A DNA stretch of 64,000 nt from Odiellus spinosus (GCA_963920705.1 OY987229.1:22325728-22389727); one strand, 5' to 3'; counted from the stretch's first letter, positions 1 to 11,325 are shown. The notes: generated from the sequence alone by a model not told the origin. Translations and numbers: made by a program.

Positions 1-64
1 AGAAGTTTCAAGCTTCTTAATCCAAAGATAATCATTCTACTATTCGAAGCACTAACTATAGAAA

Positions 65-404
65 CAGAAGCCGATGAAACCCTCCTTTGAAGTCTACTAC
101 TCTAACGTTCGATTTAGCGCTCCTCTCTGTATGGGTAAAAATTCCCAATTTTACGAGATCGGAGGGGGTCCTACTTCATACCCCCCTGTCTACGGAAAAT
201 TGGAAATTCTCTCTCTCCACAAACGACGACGTTTTTTTGACGAACTCCAAGGCTGCTAGAGATATTCGGTGGACGAACTCCCGCTTCGAAAATATCTACC
301 GTTAGGAGGCGTACGAATCGCGCTTTTTGAAACTAACCCATACAGAGAGGGGTAGACGAGACCCGGGAGTAATAGACTTCAAAGGAGGGTTTCATCGGCT
401 TCTG
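65..404 (+). mobile_element. Family A MITE, copy A1
   Basis: Starts CAGAAGCCGATGAAACCC and ends with the inverted copy GGGTTTCATCGGCTTCTG; inverted ends reach inward to the CCTCTCTGTATGGGT motif. Flanks ATAGAAA / CTAGAAA are a 7-bp target duplication with one change. Open frames inside (starting MKPSFEVYYS) recur in most copies and simply translate the element's end. No transposase. Confidence 0.9.
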
Positions 405-1189
405 CTAGAAAGTATATTTCATTTTTAAACTATTAATATTAACGCCCTTTGGGTTGGGAAACGTTAAATAGCAGTAACAAAATTTTCCCACGACTATCGA
501 GAGGTGACTCGCGTTAGGTTCATTAATAACACGAAGGCTTATATCAATCCTTTAAACCCCATGGCTTTCGAATGGGGAAAAAAATTCAGCTAACACATTT
601 TGCTAAATAGGGAGTTATCCGTGTGTTTTATAATGATGATGGCGTGGTGATGAACGCCAATATGAGCGAAATGAAACCCCTATAATTTTATTTCGTCTTC
701 ATGGAAGAAAATCATGTTTGACTTTGCCGCGCTTACGAAACCCCTAATTTTATTTTCGGCGCCTAAGAGAAATGATTCGCGATTATTAAATATCCGCATG
801 GCTTTAAGTGGCCCCCAAAAAAGTTCTCGTAATAGGCCCATCCTTATTACCAACGCCATGTTGCAGTTTAGGCCCGCGTTAAGTACCCCCGCGTTCCAAA
901 GTCAAGGTTAAGAGCCTCGAAAAAAAAAAAAAATATACAAATGTAAAGAAACTCTACTCGGCTTCTACGCGTAATTCAGTGTGGATGAAATAATTCAAAC
1001 CGCAAAAATTAAAGATTTAAATCATAATATTTATTAAAATTGGGAAAAAGTGAATTTTAAGGTTGTATTACGTACGAGTGACGTCAGTTTTACTTTATAT
1101 TTAAACCCACTCTAATAGAAATCGGCGTTATTTGGTTAAAAATGAACCAAAATTGGAAAATTACAACAGTACCCGATCGGTATCGTCCC
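405..1189. other. No gene recognised
   Basis: AT-rich. A short phrase (CCCCTAATTTTATTT-like) occurs twice, near 676 and 742. A 65-codon open frame at 714-911 has no recognisable feature and is bounded by simple sequence. Confidence 0.5.
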
Positions 1190-1345
1190 AATTGATCGAC
1201 TTTTAAGTGATCGAAACCAGTTTTTTGGATTTAATGATCGAAATATTTAGGTTAGGTTAGGTTAGGTTAGGTTAGTTTTTTAACTCAATCGATCATATGA
1301 AATTCGATCATTTCGACCCAAATCACTCGATCAAATAAAGACCGA
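1190..1345. repeat. Foldback segment carrying a short TTAGG run
   Basis: GATCGA-rich left arm (1190-1240) and an imperfect inverted right arm (1280-1345) surround about six units of TTAGG at 1247-1275. TTAGG is the ancestral arthropod telomere repeat; here it is interstitial and very short. Confidence 0.55.
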
Positions 1346-1382
1346 ATGAAATAACTATAATCAAAACTCAATAAATTTATCC

Positions 1383-1575
1383 CATAATTTTAAGTAAACC
1401 ACGTCCGTAGCTTAATAATTTCACTTAAAAATAGACAAAAAAGTCATCACCCCTGTCTCGCTCGAGTGATTTGAACTCTTCCGCGATATTTTGAGTCCCG
1501 GGAGAGAGGAACAGAATTTAGGCGGGCCGCGCTTGGCTATAGTGTCTTCCCTCGCAAGGAGTTTACTTAAAAATC
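1383..1575 (+). mobile_element. Family K element, copy K1
   Basis: Left end has TTTTAAGTAAACC, right end the inverted GGAGTTTACTTAAAA. The core GTCATCACCCCTGTCT...GAGTGATTTGAACTCTTCC...ATATTTTGAGT (1443-1496) is shared with copies at 10664, 25768 and, weaker, 52483. Non-coding and short; superfamily not assigned. Confidence 0.6.
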
Positions 1576-2236
1576 ACGCGAGAAATCGAAAAAAAAACAA
1601 AATTAGATGTTATTGTTTATAGTGACCACACTCCTTCGAAATTAGCGAGCGTGTCTTAAGGTAGGGCTTTAATTTTCACGGAGTGATCTGAAAATCTTGA
1701 ATTTCTGTAGCTCGATTTTCGCGGCACGCCGAAATAGCAAACGTGTCGTAATTAAGGGGCATTTTTACACCGGTTAGCGCGGCGCCCTCGTTTTCGGTAA
1801 TCGCTTTCTAAAAAGGCAGGTGTGTTATCGAGTGTCTAATCAAAGATCATCACCCGTCAAATGCCATTTCAACGAATAATACTTCATACACCCCCTAGCT
1901 CGACGGCCAAATATTACTCGCGTCAAAAAACCGCATTCAAAAGAGTAAGAATGAGAGAGAGAGAGAAAAAAAAGCATGATTGCTAGTTGTCAAAATCAAA
2001 TATTTAACTACAAGAATTATAACAATGACTGCCGATTCAAAATCACTGCGAAAGATAGAGAAATCGTCCATATCTCTACAGATTCTACAATTGAAAAGAT
2101 AGTGTTTTTAATTTTCCATACAAAATTTAACACCCGAAAATATCTCCAGCCCCATTGGGTCGATTCGCAATTAGAAGAATTCCCTACTATACCGACATTT
2201 AATCTAACTAATTTTTAATTTAACTTTATCTGAATC
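1576..2236. other. No gene recognised
   Basis: Mixed AT-rich sequence with a GA-rich run near 1950. An 80-codon open frame (1976-2218) overlaps it; its composition is Asn/Ile/Lys/Phe-rich as expected from AT-rich non-coding DNA, so I do not call a gene. Confidence 0.5.
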
Positions 2237-2460
2237 ACTTAAGCCAGAGCGAGAATCAACTATAGGCTCTACTATAACGAAATCACGTGACCATAATAAT
2301 TTTTAAAATATCAAAAATGGCGATTTTAAAACACGCATTTTTACAATTTTTGCAATTTTTTTCTATTACATATCTATATATATTTTTATTCTTTTTTTAA
2401 CGATCTTTCCGAAAATGCTACTCAATTTTTAATTACAGTTCATGTCACAGCCTCAAATGT
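2237..2460 (+). repeat. Family M dispersed repeat, copy 1
   Basis: Marked by GAGAATCAACTATAGGCTCT, then ATCACGTGACCATA, AAAATGGCGATTTTA, and TAACGATCTTTCCGAAAATG further on. The same order is seen at 22905, 58366 and, reversed, at 37845. No clear ends or coding capacity. Confidence 0.6.
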
Positions 2461-2485
2461 GAATATAATTAAATAGAATCTTTAA

Positions 2486-2919
2486 AGGGAGGATGCAACC
2501 TAACAACAAGTGATTTTTTATCGATTCCTTATTGTTTAAATAGGCCTAATCCACTATTTAAAAAATTTACAAACAAATATTAAACTAGAAATAAATTTAA
2601 AACTTACCCTGAAAATAGGCTTAGTGGGATTCATGGAGCTCCTGATTTCCTCGCGTGTAAGGTCTAGCGACCAATCGCGCGCGACGTAAGTCTCGTGGAG
2701 ATCTCGCGTGAACGACGGGCCTTCGCTCATTGGTCGCTAGACCTGACACGGACGCGATTCAGGATCTCCATGAATCCCGCTAAGCCTATTTTCAGGGTAA
2801 GTTTTAAATTTATTTCTAGTTTAATATTTGTATCGTAAACTTTTTATCGATGGATTAGGCCTATTTAAACGATAAGGAATCGATAAAAAAATCACTTGTA
2901 ATTAGGTTGCATTCTCCCT
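2486..2919 (+). mobile_element. Family B MITE (TTAA target), copy B1
   Basis: 434 bp, from AGGGAGGATGCAACCTAA to the inverted TTAGGTTGCATTCTCCCT, flanked by TTAA at 2482-2485 and 2920-2923. Inside are inverted AGGCCTAATCC and AGGCTTAGTGGGATTCATGG motifs and a central hairpin around GTCTAGCGACCAAT / ATTGGTCGCTAGAC. TTAA duplications are typical of piggyBac and Kolobok transposases; no transposase is present. Nearly identical to B3 and B4, so recent. Confidence 0.9.
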
Positions 2920-2923
2920 TTAA

Positions 2924-3734
2924 AATATTTAAGTTAATTATAAACCATTTAAAAACAATAACATCTTGAATAAAAACTCTTAAAATTATTTTTCCTCTCA
3001 CTTAGCCCACCCATACGCTTAAATAAAAAAATAATAAAATAATAAAAAAAAAAAACATTACGCTCGTTGACAAATGAATAAATTTCTATTCAAGCGTTCG
3101 CTATCTTTTGACTAATGCGATTTTCATGCCAATGGTCCTTCGACACTAAAATAATTTAGAGATCTTAGTGTGGCGGGTGAAACTTAATCCGTATAATATC
3201 TTTTGGCTCTAAATCTCCTAACCTCTTTGGCTAAATGGCCCAAAATGGAGAGAGAGAGAGGAGATATTACGAGATTGGAATTACAGCCAGGAATCATTAT
3301 TTATAATGACCGTGAAAAAAGCGCCCGAAAATCTTCACCTTAAACAAGCGTTGGATCATTTTAGCCCCCTATTCGTTTTTAGAATACACGATGGATACCT
3401 TCAGTTCCGGACCTAGAATTATTTCGGTATAATTTTTTTATATAGATTTAAGTGTGGCTTTTTTTTTTAGATTTTGAATTACTTTTCAAGCTCGGAGGCA
3501 CTGCGGGCGATTTGGTTAAGGGAGATTTTAACGCCAGATAGCATAGGCGTTTGTTGATTTTTGCTGGCCAATTAGCTATTTGCATATATACTTACATAAA
3601 TCGTGACATCAAATCACGTGTCACGTGCAAAATCCCCCCCCCCCTTTTTCAAAGCCTCTCCTCCAATGATTTTCTTTTTCAGTCCCGCCTTTTTATTTAA
3701 GGTGATACTAACTCTATTGATGTTTGGAGTGTGA
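2924..3734. other. No gene recognised
   Basis: AT-rich with A-runs, a GA run near 3250 and a C-run near 3637. Nothing repeat-like or coding recognised. Confidence 0.5.
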
Positions 3735-3814
3735 ACACAACTTAACAAGTGTTTTTTTTTATCAATTTCTTAGCGTTTAAATAAGGCCTACTCCAACATA
3801 CAAACAAATATTAC
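3735..3814 (+). mobile_element. Family B MITE, left fragment B2
   Basis: Degraded left part of family B (AACAAGTG, TATCAATTTCTTAGCGTTTAAATAAGGCCTA). It stops at the insertion point of A2; the right half is not found on the other side. Confidence 0.6.
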
Positions 3815-4151
3815 CAGAAGCCGATGAAACCCTCCTTTGAAGTCTATTACTCCCGGGTCTTGTCTACCCTTCTCTGTATGGGTTATTCTCAAAAGGCACG
3901 ATTCGTACGCCTCCTAACGGTAGATGTTTTCGGAGCGGGAGTTCGTCGAGCGAATATCTCTAGCAGCCTCGGAGTTCGTCCAAAAAACGTCGTCGTTTGT
4001 GGAGAGAGAGAATTTCCAATTTTCCGTAGACAGGGGGGATGAAGTAGGACCCCTTCTAACTCGTAAAATTGGGAATTTTACCCATACAGAGAGGAGCGCT
4101 ATATGGAACATTGGAGTAGTAGACTTCAAAGGAGGGTTTCATCGGCTTCTG
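3815..4151 (-). mobile_element. Family A MITE, copy A2
   Basis: Full-length with CAGAAG...CTTCTG ends. Flanks ATATTAC / ATATTAT form a 7-bp duplication with one change. Inserted in a B element. Opposite in orientation to A1. Confidence 0.9.
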
Positions 4152-4190
4152 ATATTATGTTTTGTTGACATTCCAAGTGCTTTACAACTA

Positions 4191-4542
4191 CAGGGTTTGC
4201 CAGAGTTTTTTCAGATTCAAATTCCCTGACTTTTCCATGTTTTTCCCTGACCTTTTCCAAGGATTTTCCCTGACCGTTTCAACTAAAACTACCCAATTTT
4301 TAACCTTTTAATGTTTTATATAATCGCGTTCGCCAAACTTTGTTGCAGGCGTATCTTTGTTCTAATCTATACAACTGACACAATCAGCTGAGAATCTTTT
4401 CCGCGGATAATGATTATAATTTCCTGGCTTCTTGAAAGATCTTTAAATTCCCTGACTTTTTAAAATATCTTAAAATTCCCAGACTTTTTTTGCTTCATTT
4501 TCAAATTCCCTGACTTATTTTCCCTGACCTGTGGCAACCCTG
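4191..4542. mobile_element. Family H MITE, copy H1
   Basis: Ends CAGGGTTTGCCAGAG and the inverted CTGTGGCAACCCTG. The interior repeats AATTCCCTGACTTTT-like phrases. AACTA lies on both sides, a possible 5-bp duplication. The CAGGGTT end and short duplication are hAT-like but not diagnostic. Confidence 0.7.
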
Positions 4543-5194
4543 AACTAAAGATCTCTTGCCACCAATCAATTATGGTTGTCAAATTAATTGGTCCAAGTTC
4601 AGCTATGATTTGTTTCACGAGTTAAAGTATTTTCGGGTGTGAAACTAACACGTTTAATACTAAAAAAGATATTCCATTCTTGTTTAATCTAACTCAGACC
4701 CAGTCATTATAATTCCAATATTTTTTTTGTTAGCCATTAGGGGGTGATTTTCGTATAGCCTCAAGGGCCTGACGAAAAATATTTTACGATGGCGAATCGC
4801 GAACTTTCAGTTCGATATAATTATAATTGACGAGAATTTTCTCCCATCGCGTTTCGGGGCTTTTTAAGTTTAATTTCATTAACGTTCGTAATCTTTTTTA
4901 CGTATTAATTACATAGTATGTCGTTCCTTAATTCCAGCGAAGCGTTTAATAGATAGAACTTGGCCATTTTATACCTTATTATTCGGTTCAACCCCTATTT
5001 GATTTTCATAATGACACCGCGTTAAAATTCAATGAAATATTTATTTTTATTTATCGAGGCGATCTGTTAAATATTTGTTTATATCATATATATAATCTAG
5101 CTCCGAAGAAAAAACTAATTAACATAAATATTCATTATACGAATGATGTCGGGACTTAGATATATAAGGCGCATGCGTTTGCGTCGTCATCACT
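4543..5194. other. No gene recognised
   Basis: AT-rich, single-copy-looking sequence leading into the TTTGATTAG array. Confidence 0.5.
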
Positions 5195-6755
5195 ATGTTT
5201 AATTAGTTTTAATTAGTTGATTAGTTTAGTTTCTTTATTTGTGTAATTAACAATAAGTTTATATTATTTAGTTTGATTAGTTTGATTGCTTTAATTAGTT
5301 TGATTAGTTTGATTATTTTAATTGCTTGATTAACATAATTTGTTTGATTAGTTTAATTGTTTGATTATTTTGATTAGATTATGGGTTCGATTAATTTGAT
5401 TAGATTATGGGTTCGATTAATTTGATTGTTTGATTAATTTGATTAGTTTATTGGTTTGATTAATTTGATTACTTTATTAGTTTGATTAATTTGATTCGTT
5501 TATTGGTGTGATTAATTTGATTAGTTTATTGGTTTGATTAATTTGATTAGTTTATTGGTTTGATTAATTTGATTAGTTTAATTGTTTGATTAATTTGATT
5601 AGTTTATTGGTTTGATTAATTTGATTAGTTTATTAGTTTGATTAGTTTAATTGTTTGATTACTTTATTAGTTTGATTAGTTTATTGGTTTGATTAATTTG
5701 ATTAGTTTAATTGTTTGATTAATTTGATTAGTTTATTGGTTTGATTAATTTGATTAGTTTATTAGTTTGATTAGTTTAATTGTTTGATTACTTTATTAGT
5801 TTGATTAGTTTATTGGTTTGATTAATTTGATTAGTTTAATTGTTTGATTAATTTGATTAGTTTATTGGTTTGATTAATTTGATTAGTTTATTAGTTTGAT
5901 TAGTTTAATTGTTTGATTACTTTATTAGTTTGATTAGTTTATTGGTTTGATTAATTTGATTAGTTTAATTGTTTGATTAATTTGATTAGTTTATTGGTTT
6001 GATTAATTTGATTAGTTTATTAGTTTGATTAGTTTAATTGTTTGATTACTTTATTAGTTTGATTAGTTTATTGGTTTGATTAATTTGATTAGTTTAATTG
6101 TTTGATTAATTTGATTAGTTTATTGGTTTGATTAATTTGATTAGTTTATTAGTTTGATTAGTTTAATTGTTTGATTACTTTATTAGTTTGATTAGTTTAT
6201 TGGTTTGATTAATTTGATTAGTTTAATTGTTTGATTAATTTGATTAGTTTATTGGTTTGATTAATTTGATTAGTTTATTAGTTTGATTAGTTTAATTGTT
6301 TGATTACTTTATTAGTTTGATTAGTTTATTGGTTTGATTAATTTGATTAGTTTAATTGTTTGATTAATTTGATTAGTTTATTGGTTTGATTAATTTGATT
6401 AGTTTATTAGTTTGATTAGTTTAATTGTTTGATTACTTTATTAGTTTGATTAGTTTATTGGTTTGATTAATTTGATTAGTTTATTGGTTTGATTAATTTG
6501 ATTAGTTTATTGGTTTGATTAATTTGATTAGTTTATTGGTTTGATTAATTTGATTAGTTTATTAGTTTGATTAGTTTAATTGTTTGATTAGTTTAATTGT
6601 TTGATTAATTTGATTCGTTTATTGGTGTGATTAGTTTATTGCATAATTTGATTAAATTGATTGGTTTATTGGTTTGATTAATTTGATTAGTTTATTAAGT
6701 TGATAAATTTATTAATTTGATTAATTCATTAAATTGTTTAGTTTATTAGTTTGAA
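5195..6755. repeat. AT-rich tandem array with 129-bp higher-order unit
   Basis: Built from phrases TTTGATTAATTTGATTAG and TTTATTGG/TTTATTAG/TTTAATTG. The marker phrase GATTACTTTATTAG recurs at 5661, 5790, 5919, 6048, 6177, 6306 and 6435, a spacing of exactly 129 bp each time. Both edges are degenerate. Non-coding. Confidence 0.9.
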
Positions 6756-7140
6756 TAAACCAGTAAGGAGACAGGCTTTGCTTCCGTGCATTATAACGAG
6801 ACGGTTGGAACACTTAAAAGAGGGATGACCTATTTTGGACTATTTTTAGTTGAGTTTGTTCCAGAAATGTAGTCAAGGATTTTGCGTATGATCTTTTAAC
6901 ATTTTGTGGAATCAATATTCCATGACTAATTCTTACTAGAAAGTCCATATTTGCTAAAAAAATAAAGGGTGTTTACTATAAATTTATTTTTATGGAGCGT
7001 TTGGGTTCTTCTTTTTGGTAAAATTATTACAAGTTTTGATTTTATGCTAAAATAATTTGTGTAAATTACTATAGAAAAAAAAGTTAACCCGTAGACGTGT
7101 TTTTCATAACCTTTCAGACACGCATTAAAGTGAAACTTAC
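6756..7140. other. No gene recognised
   Basis: AT-rich sequence between the 129-bp array and an M-family fragment. A minus-strand open frame (6926-7153) is Lys/Asn/Phe-rich with no recognisable domain. Confidence 0.45.
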
Positions 7141-7144
7141 ACTG

Positions 7145-7300
7145 ATTTTTCATGAATTAAGAATGGAAATTGAGTTGTATTTTCGGATAGATAGTTAAAA
7201 AACGATTTAAAATATATATACATACGTCATAAAACAAATTCCTTCACGCGTTCTGGCAAATTAAGTGATAAAGACGCTTTCGCGCGGTGTTTTTCGTATA
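7145..7300 (-). repeat. Family M/N fragment
   Basis: ATGGAAATTGAGTTG, GTTAAAAAACGATTTAAAAT and ATATATACATACGTC match the M copy at 37845-38075; TTTTTCGTATAAGTACT (7290s) resembles the inverted arms at 38263 and 38693. Confidence 0.45.
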
Positions 7301-7424
7301 AGTACTTATACTAGTATGATAAAATTAATTATATAACCCGTAAGAACTCGAAAAAAATGATGAAAGCGTCACTTTATATAAGAAATTCCATTAAAATTCG
7401 GGTTCGTAATTGAATAAGTTATAA

Positions 7425-8077
7425 CAGAAGCCGATGAAACCCTCCTTTGAAGTCTACTACTCTAATGTTCGATATAGCGCTCCTCTCTGTATGGGTAAAA
7501 TTCCCAATTTTACGAGATCGGAGGGGTCCTACTTCATACCCCCCTGTCTACGGAAAATTGGAAATTCTCTCTCTCCACAAACTACGACGTTTTTTTTGAC
7601 GAACTCCGAGGCTGCTAGAGATATTCGCTCGACGAACTCCCGCTACGAAAATATCTACCGTTAGGAGGCGTACGAATCGCGCTTTTTGAAACTAACCCAT
7701 ACAGAGAGGGGTAGACAAGACCCGGGAGTAATAGACTTCAAAGGAGGGTTTCATCTACTTCTGACGTTAGTTAGATTATCCAGGTATTTGTGGAAAAAAT
7801 AAAAATATTATATTTCATATTTATGATAATTAATTCAAAGTTTGAAGTTTAAAAGTAATGAAGTTAAACGTTCCATATTTTTAATTTCAAATTACTTTAT
7901 TTAAAATCAATTTTGAAAATTTTAACCGCAAAATGTATTCGCTCGACGAACTCCCGCTCTGAAAATATCTACCGTTAGGAGGCGTACGAATCGCGCTTTT
8001 TGAAACTAACCCATACAGAGAGGGGTAGACAAGACAAGGGAGTAATAGACTTCAAAGGAGGGTTTCATCGGCTTCTG
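7425..8077 (+). mobile_element. Composite family A element, A3
   Basis: A complete A copy (7425-7763, + orientation) is followed by ~172 bp of AT-rich sequence and a second 3' half of A (7936-8077). The 7-bp duplication GTTATAA flanks the whole composite (7418-7424 and 8078-8084), not the inner copy, which is followed by unrelated ACGTTAG. The inner right end reads CATCTACTTCTG in place of CATCGGCTTCTG. The unit therefore seems to have been inserted using the outer ends. Confidence 0.85.
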
Positions 8078-8084
8078 GTTATAA

Positions 8085-8611
8085 GAGGGTCAATTCTTCA
8101 TTAGAAATGTGTACACAGGTATGGTTTTGGATAAGAACGAATAATGAAAAATGACCATTTACGCTCGTAGAAGTCAGTTTGCAATTTATAAGAAAACAAA
8201 TGGCGTTTTTATGGAAATTAACTCAACTTAAAAAAAAAAAAAATAACGTGTCATGGAATTGCGGGAAAATTGGCGTCTCCATTAAATTGGAAAAACGTAA
8301 AACATTTTCGTGAATCGAAGCACGAACTGGTTTCTAATTTGAGTGGAATGATGAGGATCGTAACGCGTATGCCCGCCTCATCAACACCTTTTCGTGAAAA
8401 CGAGAAACTAAAAACCCGGTAATGACTCAATGTAACTTACACGATAGAAAGCTACGGCGAAATAACAAGGTCAGCTAAAATATATACGTATTTTTAACGT
8501 ATACGAAATTGGCTTTACGTAATCCTCGGGTTTAAGGAGGGAATGGAGGATTTACAATTGAACGATTATGTAACTAATCCTCGTGGGAAATATTTCGATA
8601 AATTGTACGTA
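8085..8611. other. No gene recognised
   Basis: Single-copy-looking AT-rich sequence with an A-run near 8230. No repeat or coding signal. Confidence 0.45.
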
Positions 8612-8615
8612 TTAA

Positions 8616-8824
8616 AGGGACAATGTAAGCTAATAAAATGTCATTTCTTTTTATGATTTCATATCTTAATCCAACAGGAAACAAAAAATACAGTGAATTT
8701 CTTGAAAAGTCAGCAACCAATGAGCAAAGACGAGATCTCTACGAGACTTCTAATAACATTTGATTGGTCGCTGACCCTTCAATGCAAAGAAATTCAGCTG
8801 ATCTTAAATTTATTTCTAAGTAAC
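8616..8824 (+). mobile_element. Family B-like element, left part, interrupted by H2
   Basis: Begins TTAA|AGGGACAATGTAA. Has the central hairpin AGTCAGCAACCAATGAGC / TTGATTGGTCGCTGACCC, like the variant in the 41.87-42.6 kb copy, and AAATTTATTTCTAAGTAA. The right end is not seen. Confidence 0.6.
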
Positions 8825-9060
8825 CAGGGTTCGTATAAATTTTTCGAATTGAATTTCCCTGACTTTTCCAGGTTTTCCCTGACCATTTTTCATTAAATTC
8901 CCTGACCATCTCACTATTCTAATATTTTCAACATGCACTCTATGTTATATGATTTGACATGACAAAAAAAAATTGCGCGTTAAACCCAAAAAAATATATT
9001 TCCCTGACCCTTTGGACCCATTTTCTACTTCCCTGACTTTTCCAGGTTTAAAGCGAGGCT
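8825..9060. mobile_element. Family H fragment, H2
   Basis: Starts CAGGGTTCGTATAAA and repeats TTTCCCTGACTTTTCCAGG-type phrases as in H1. The right end is degraded. Confidence 0.5.
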
Positions 9061-9179
9061 TCCAACAAAATAGGGAAACAAGTTTTTCAAGTTATCACAA
9101 TAAATAACTTAAGTTCTGATATTTTTGGTCGGGGAACCAAAAATTATTAATAAACCAAACTAATTAATAGATATTTAAG

Positions 9180-9480
9180 GTACTTACAGGTTGGAAGGTC
9201 TCGAAGTAATTTACACTTTGTTTCTTGAAATTAACGCGAAATCGGTACGATTAAAACACGCGAACTTTTAACTACGCGTTTGGGAACCATTTTTTGGCAC
9301 TTTTGTGACTTGTGTCAATGTGGTTTCCCGCGACCCTCTCGTATCAGGACCGCCATAATAACTTGATCCCATCGATGGTCGGCCTCTAGCTGCTCCAGTG
9401 GCCAAACGTGACCCTTCAGAGATGATCTAGACGATCATGATGATGTAAATAACATCATCTTCACGTAAATCTGCGAAATA
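9180..9480 (-). other. Exon-like GC-richer block with strong splice donor (weak)
   Basis: On the minus strand this block ends at CCAACCT|GTAAGTACC, a near-perfect donor. Within it a frame from ATG (9373) reads MGSSYYGGPDTRG...VPKNGSQTRS before a stop, with 18 open codons ahead of the ATG. The peptide is not recognised and an open stretch of this length is possible by chance. It may be a non-coding first exon, a decayed exon or nothing. Confidence 0.2.
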
Positions 9481-9555
9481 AATAGATTGTCAACCGTTAA
9501 TTTCATTTTAAAATTTAAATTAATTGAACTTTGAACTTTTAGATTTATCGTTATA

Positions 9556-10545
9556 ATATAGGCTTAGCGAAGTTTGAAATTGAAATGTTTTAGGTTTAGG
9601 TTTCTTATTAAAGTATATGCTTAGCGAAGTTTTAAATTAAAATGTTTTAGGTTTAGGTTTGTTATTAAAGTATATGCTTAGCGAAGTTTGAAACTGAAAT
9701 GTTTTAGGTTTAGGTTTCTTATTAAAGTATAGGCTTAGCGAAGTTTGAAATTGAAATGTTTTAGGTTTAGGTTTGTTATTAAAGTATAGGCTTAGCGAAG
9801 TTTGAAATTGAAATCTTTTAGGTTTAGGTTTCTTATTAAAGTATAGGCTTAGCGAAGTTTGAAATTGAAATGTTTTAGGTTTAGGTTTGTTATTAAAGTA
9901 TAGGCTTAGCGAAGTTTGAAATTGAAATGTTTTAGGTTTAGGTTTCTTATTAAAGTATAGGCTTAGCGAAGTTTGAAATTGAAATGTTTTAGGTTTAGGT
10001 TTGTTATTAAAGTATAGGCTTAGCGAAGTTTGAAATTGAAATCTTTTAGGTTTAGGTTTCTTATTAAAGTATAGGCTTAGCGAAGTTTGAAATTGAAATG
10101 TTTTAGGTTTAGGTTTGTTATTAAAGTATAGGCTTAGCGAAGTTTGAAATTGAAATGTTTTAGGTTTAGGTTTCTTATTAAAGTATAGGCTTAGCGAAGT
10201 TTGAAATTGAAATGTTTTAGGTTTAGGTTTCTTATTAAAGTATAGGCTTAGCGAAGTTTGAAACTGAAATGTTTTAGGTTTAGGTTTGTTATTAAAGTAA
10301 AGGCTTAGCGAAGTTTTAAATTGAAATGTTTTAGGTTTAGATTTGTTATTAAAGTATAGGCTTAGCGAAGTTTGAAACTGAAATGTTTTAGGTTTAGATT
10401 TGTTATTAAAGTATATGCTTAGCGAATTTAAAATTGAAATGTTTTAGGTTTAGGTTTCTTATTAAAGTATAGGCTTAGCGAATTTAAAATTGAAATGTTT
10501 TAGGTTTAGGTTTCTTATTAAAGTATAGGCTTAGCGAAGTTTGAA
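9556..10545. repeat. 57-bp satellite array, ~17 units
   Basis: Unit: GGCTTAGCGAAGTTTGAAAT, then TGAAATGTTTTAGGTTTAGG, then TTTCTTATTAAAGTAT. GTTTCTTATT and GTTTGTTATT alternate over most of the array (114-bp dimer), and AAATCTTTT recurs at ~9811 and ~10041, four units apart (228 bp). AT-rich, non-coding. Confidence 0.92.
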
Positions 10546-10663
10546 ATTAACATATATATTATATTGAGGTTAGTAATGTTAGTGTCTTATAGCGAAACCC
10601 ACTTGTTCACTCTCAGAATGCTCAGCATTTCGCTATAGAAAATCAATCTAAATCAATATTCTC

Positions 10664-10743
10664 ATCTTAAAAATAGCTAGAAAAAGTCATCACCCCTGTC
10701 TGGCTCGAGTAATTTGGACTCTTCCTCGATATTTTGAGTTTGG
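10664..10743 (+). repeat. Family K core, copy K2
   Basis: CTTAAAAATAG, GTCATCACCCCTGTCTGGCT, CTCGAGTAATTTGGACTCTT and GATATTTTGAGT match K1 and K3. Terminal inverted repeats are not recognised here, so it is a fragment. Confidence 0.6.
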
Positions 10744-11325
10744 AGATTTCAAATATAATCAACATGCGCAATATCGGATGCGCTGTGTAATATGATAAGG
10801 AGATATGGTACGTGTTCCATTATATGGAATTATTGTTCTTTATGTGTTTGGTTAAGCGTTGTTCGTCCCCTTAGCTTAAATCCAACTTCTAGCCTCCGTA
10901 TATATGATACAACGCGTCAATTTTTGTTCTTCGCAAACTTGGACTAAAGCCGGCAATTTAATCTTAGCGTTCCTACCCTACCATTAAGCTTAATAGCGCT
11001 ACGTGGTCCAAAAAACTCGCTATCACGATTCCTCTTGGTGTAGGTTTTTTTTTTTTTTTTTTTTTTGGTTTTTCAGAAAGCCGTTCAATTTGTTAATGTA
11101 TGTTTTGCTTTCTCATTCTTATCTGGTTTAAACCATTATTAGCGGGTTTCAACGTTAAATGTCAGCTTCAAACTAAGACAACATGTTGAAACTAATATTC
11201 TGAATCTGTACGTTGTATAATAATATTTTGTTTAAAGATAATTATGATAATGGATACAATAAACTATAAAATCATCAAAGATTTAATGGTATTATGGAAA
11301 TAAAATTAAATTAATTTATCTTCAG
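10744..11325. other. No gene recognised
   Basis: AT-rich with a T-run of about 20 at 11046-11066. No coding or repeat signal I can name. Confidence 0.45.

Noticed and set aside
74-259. Recurrent open frames beginning MKPSFEVYYS (also at 3824, 7434, 14167, 23365 minus, 41956)
   Set aside because: They are the translated inverted end of family A, appear in both orientations and stop variably. No codon-level conservation can be claimed.
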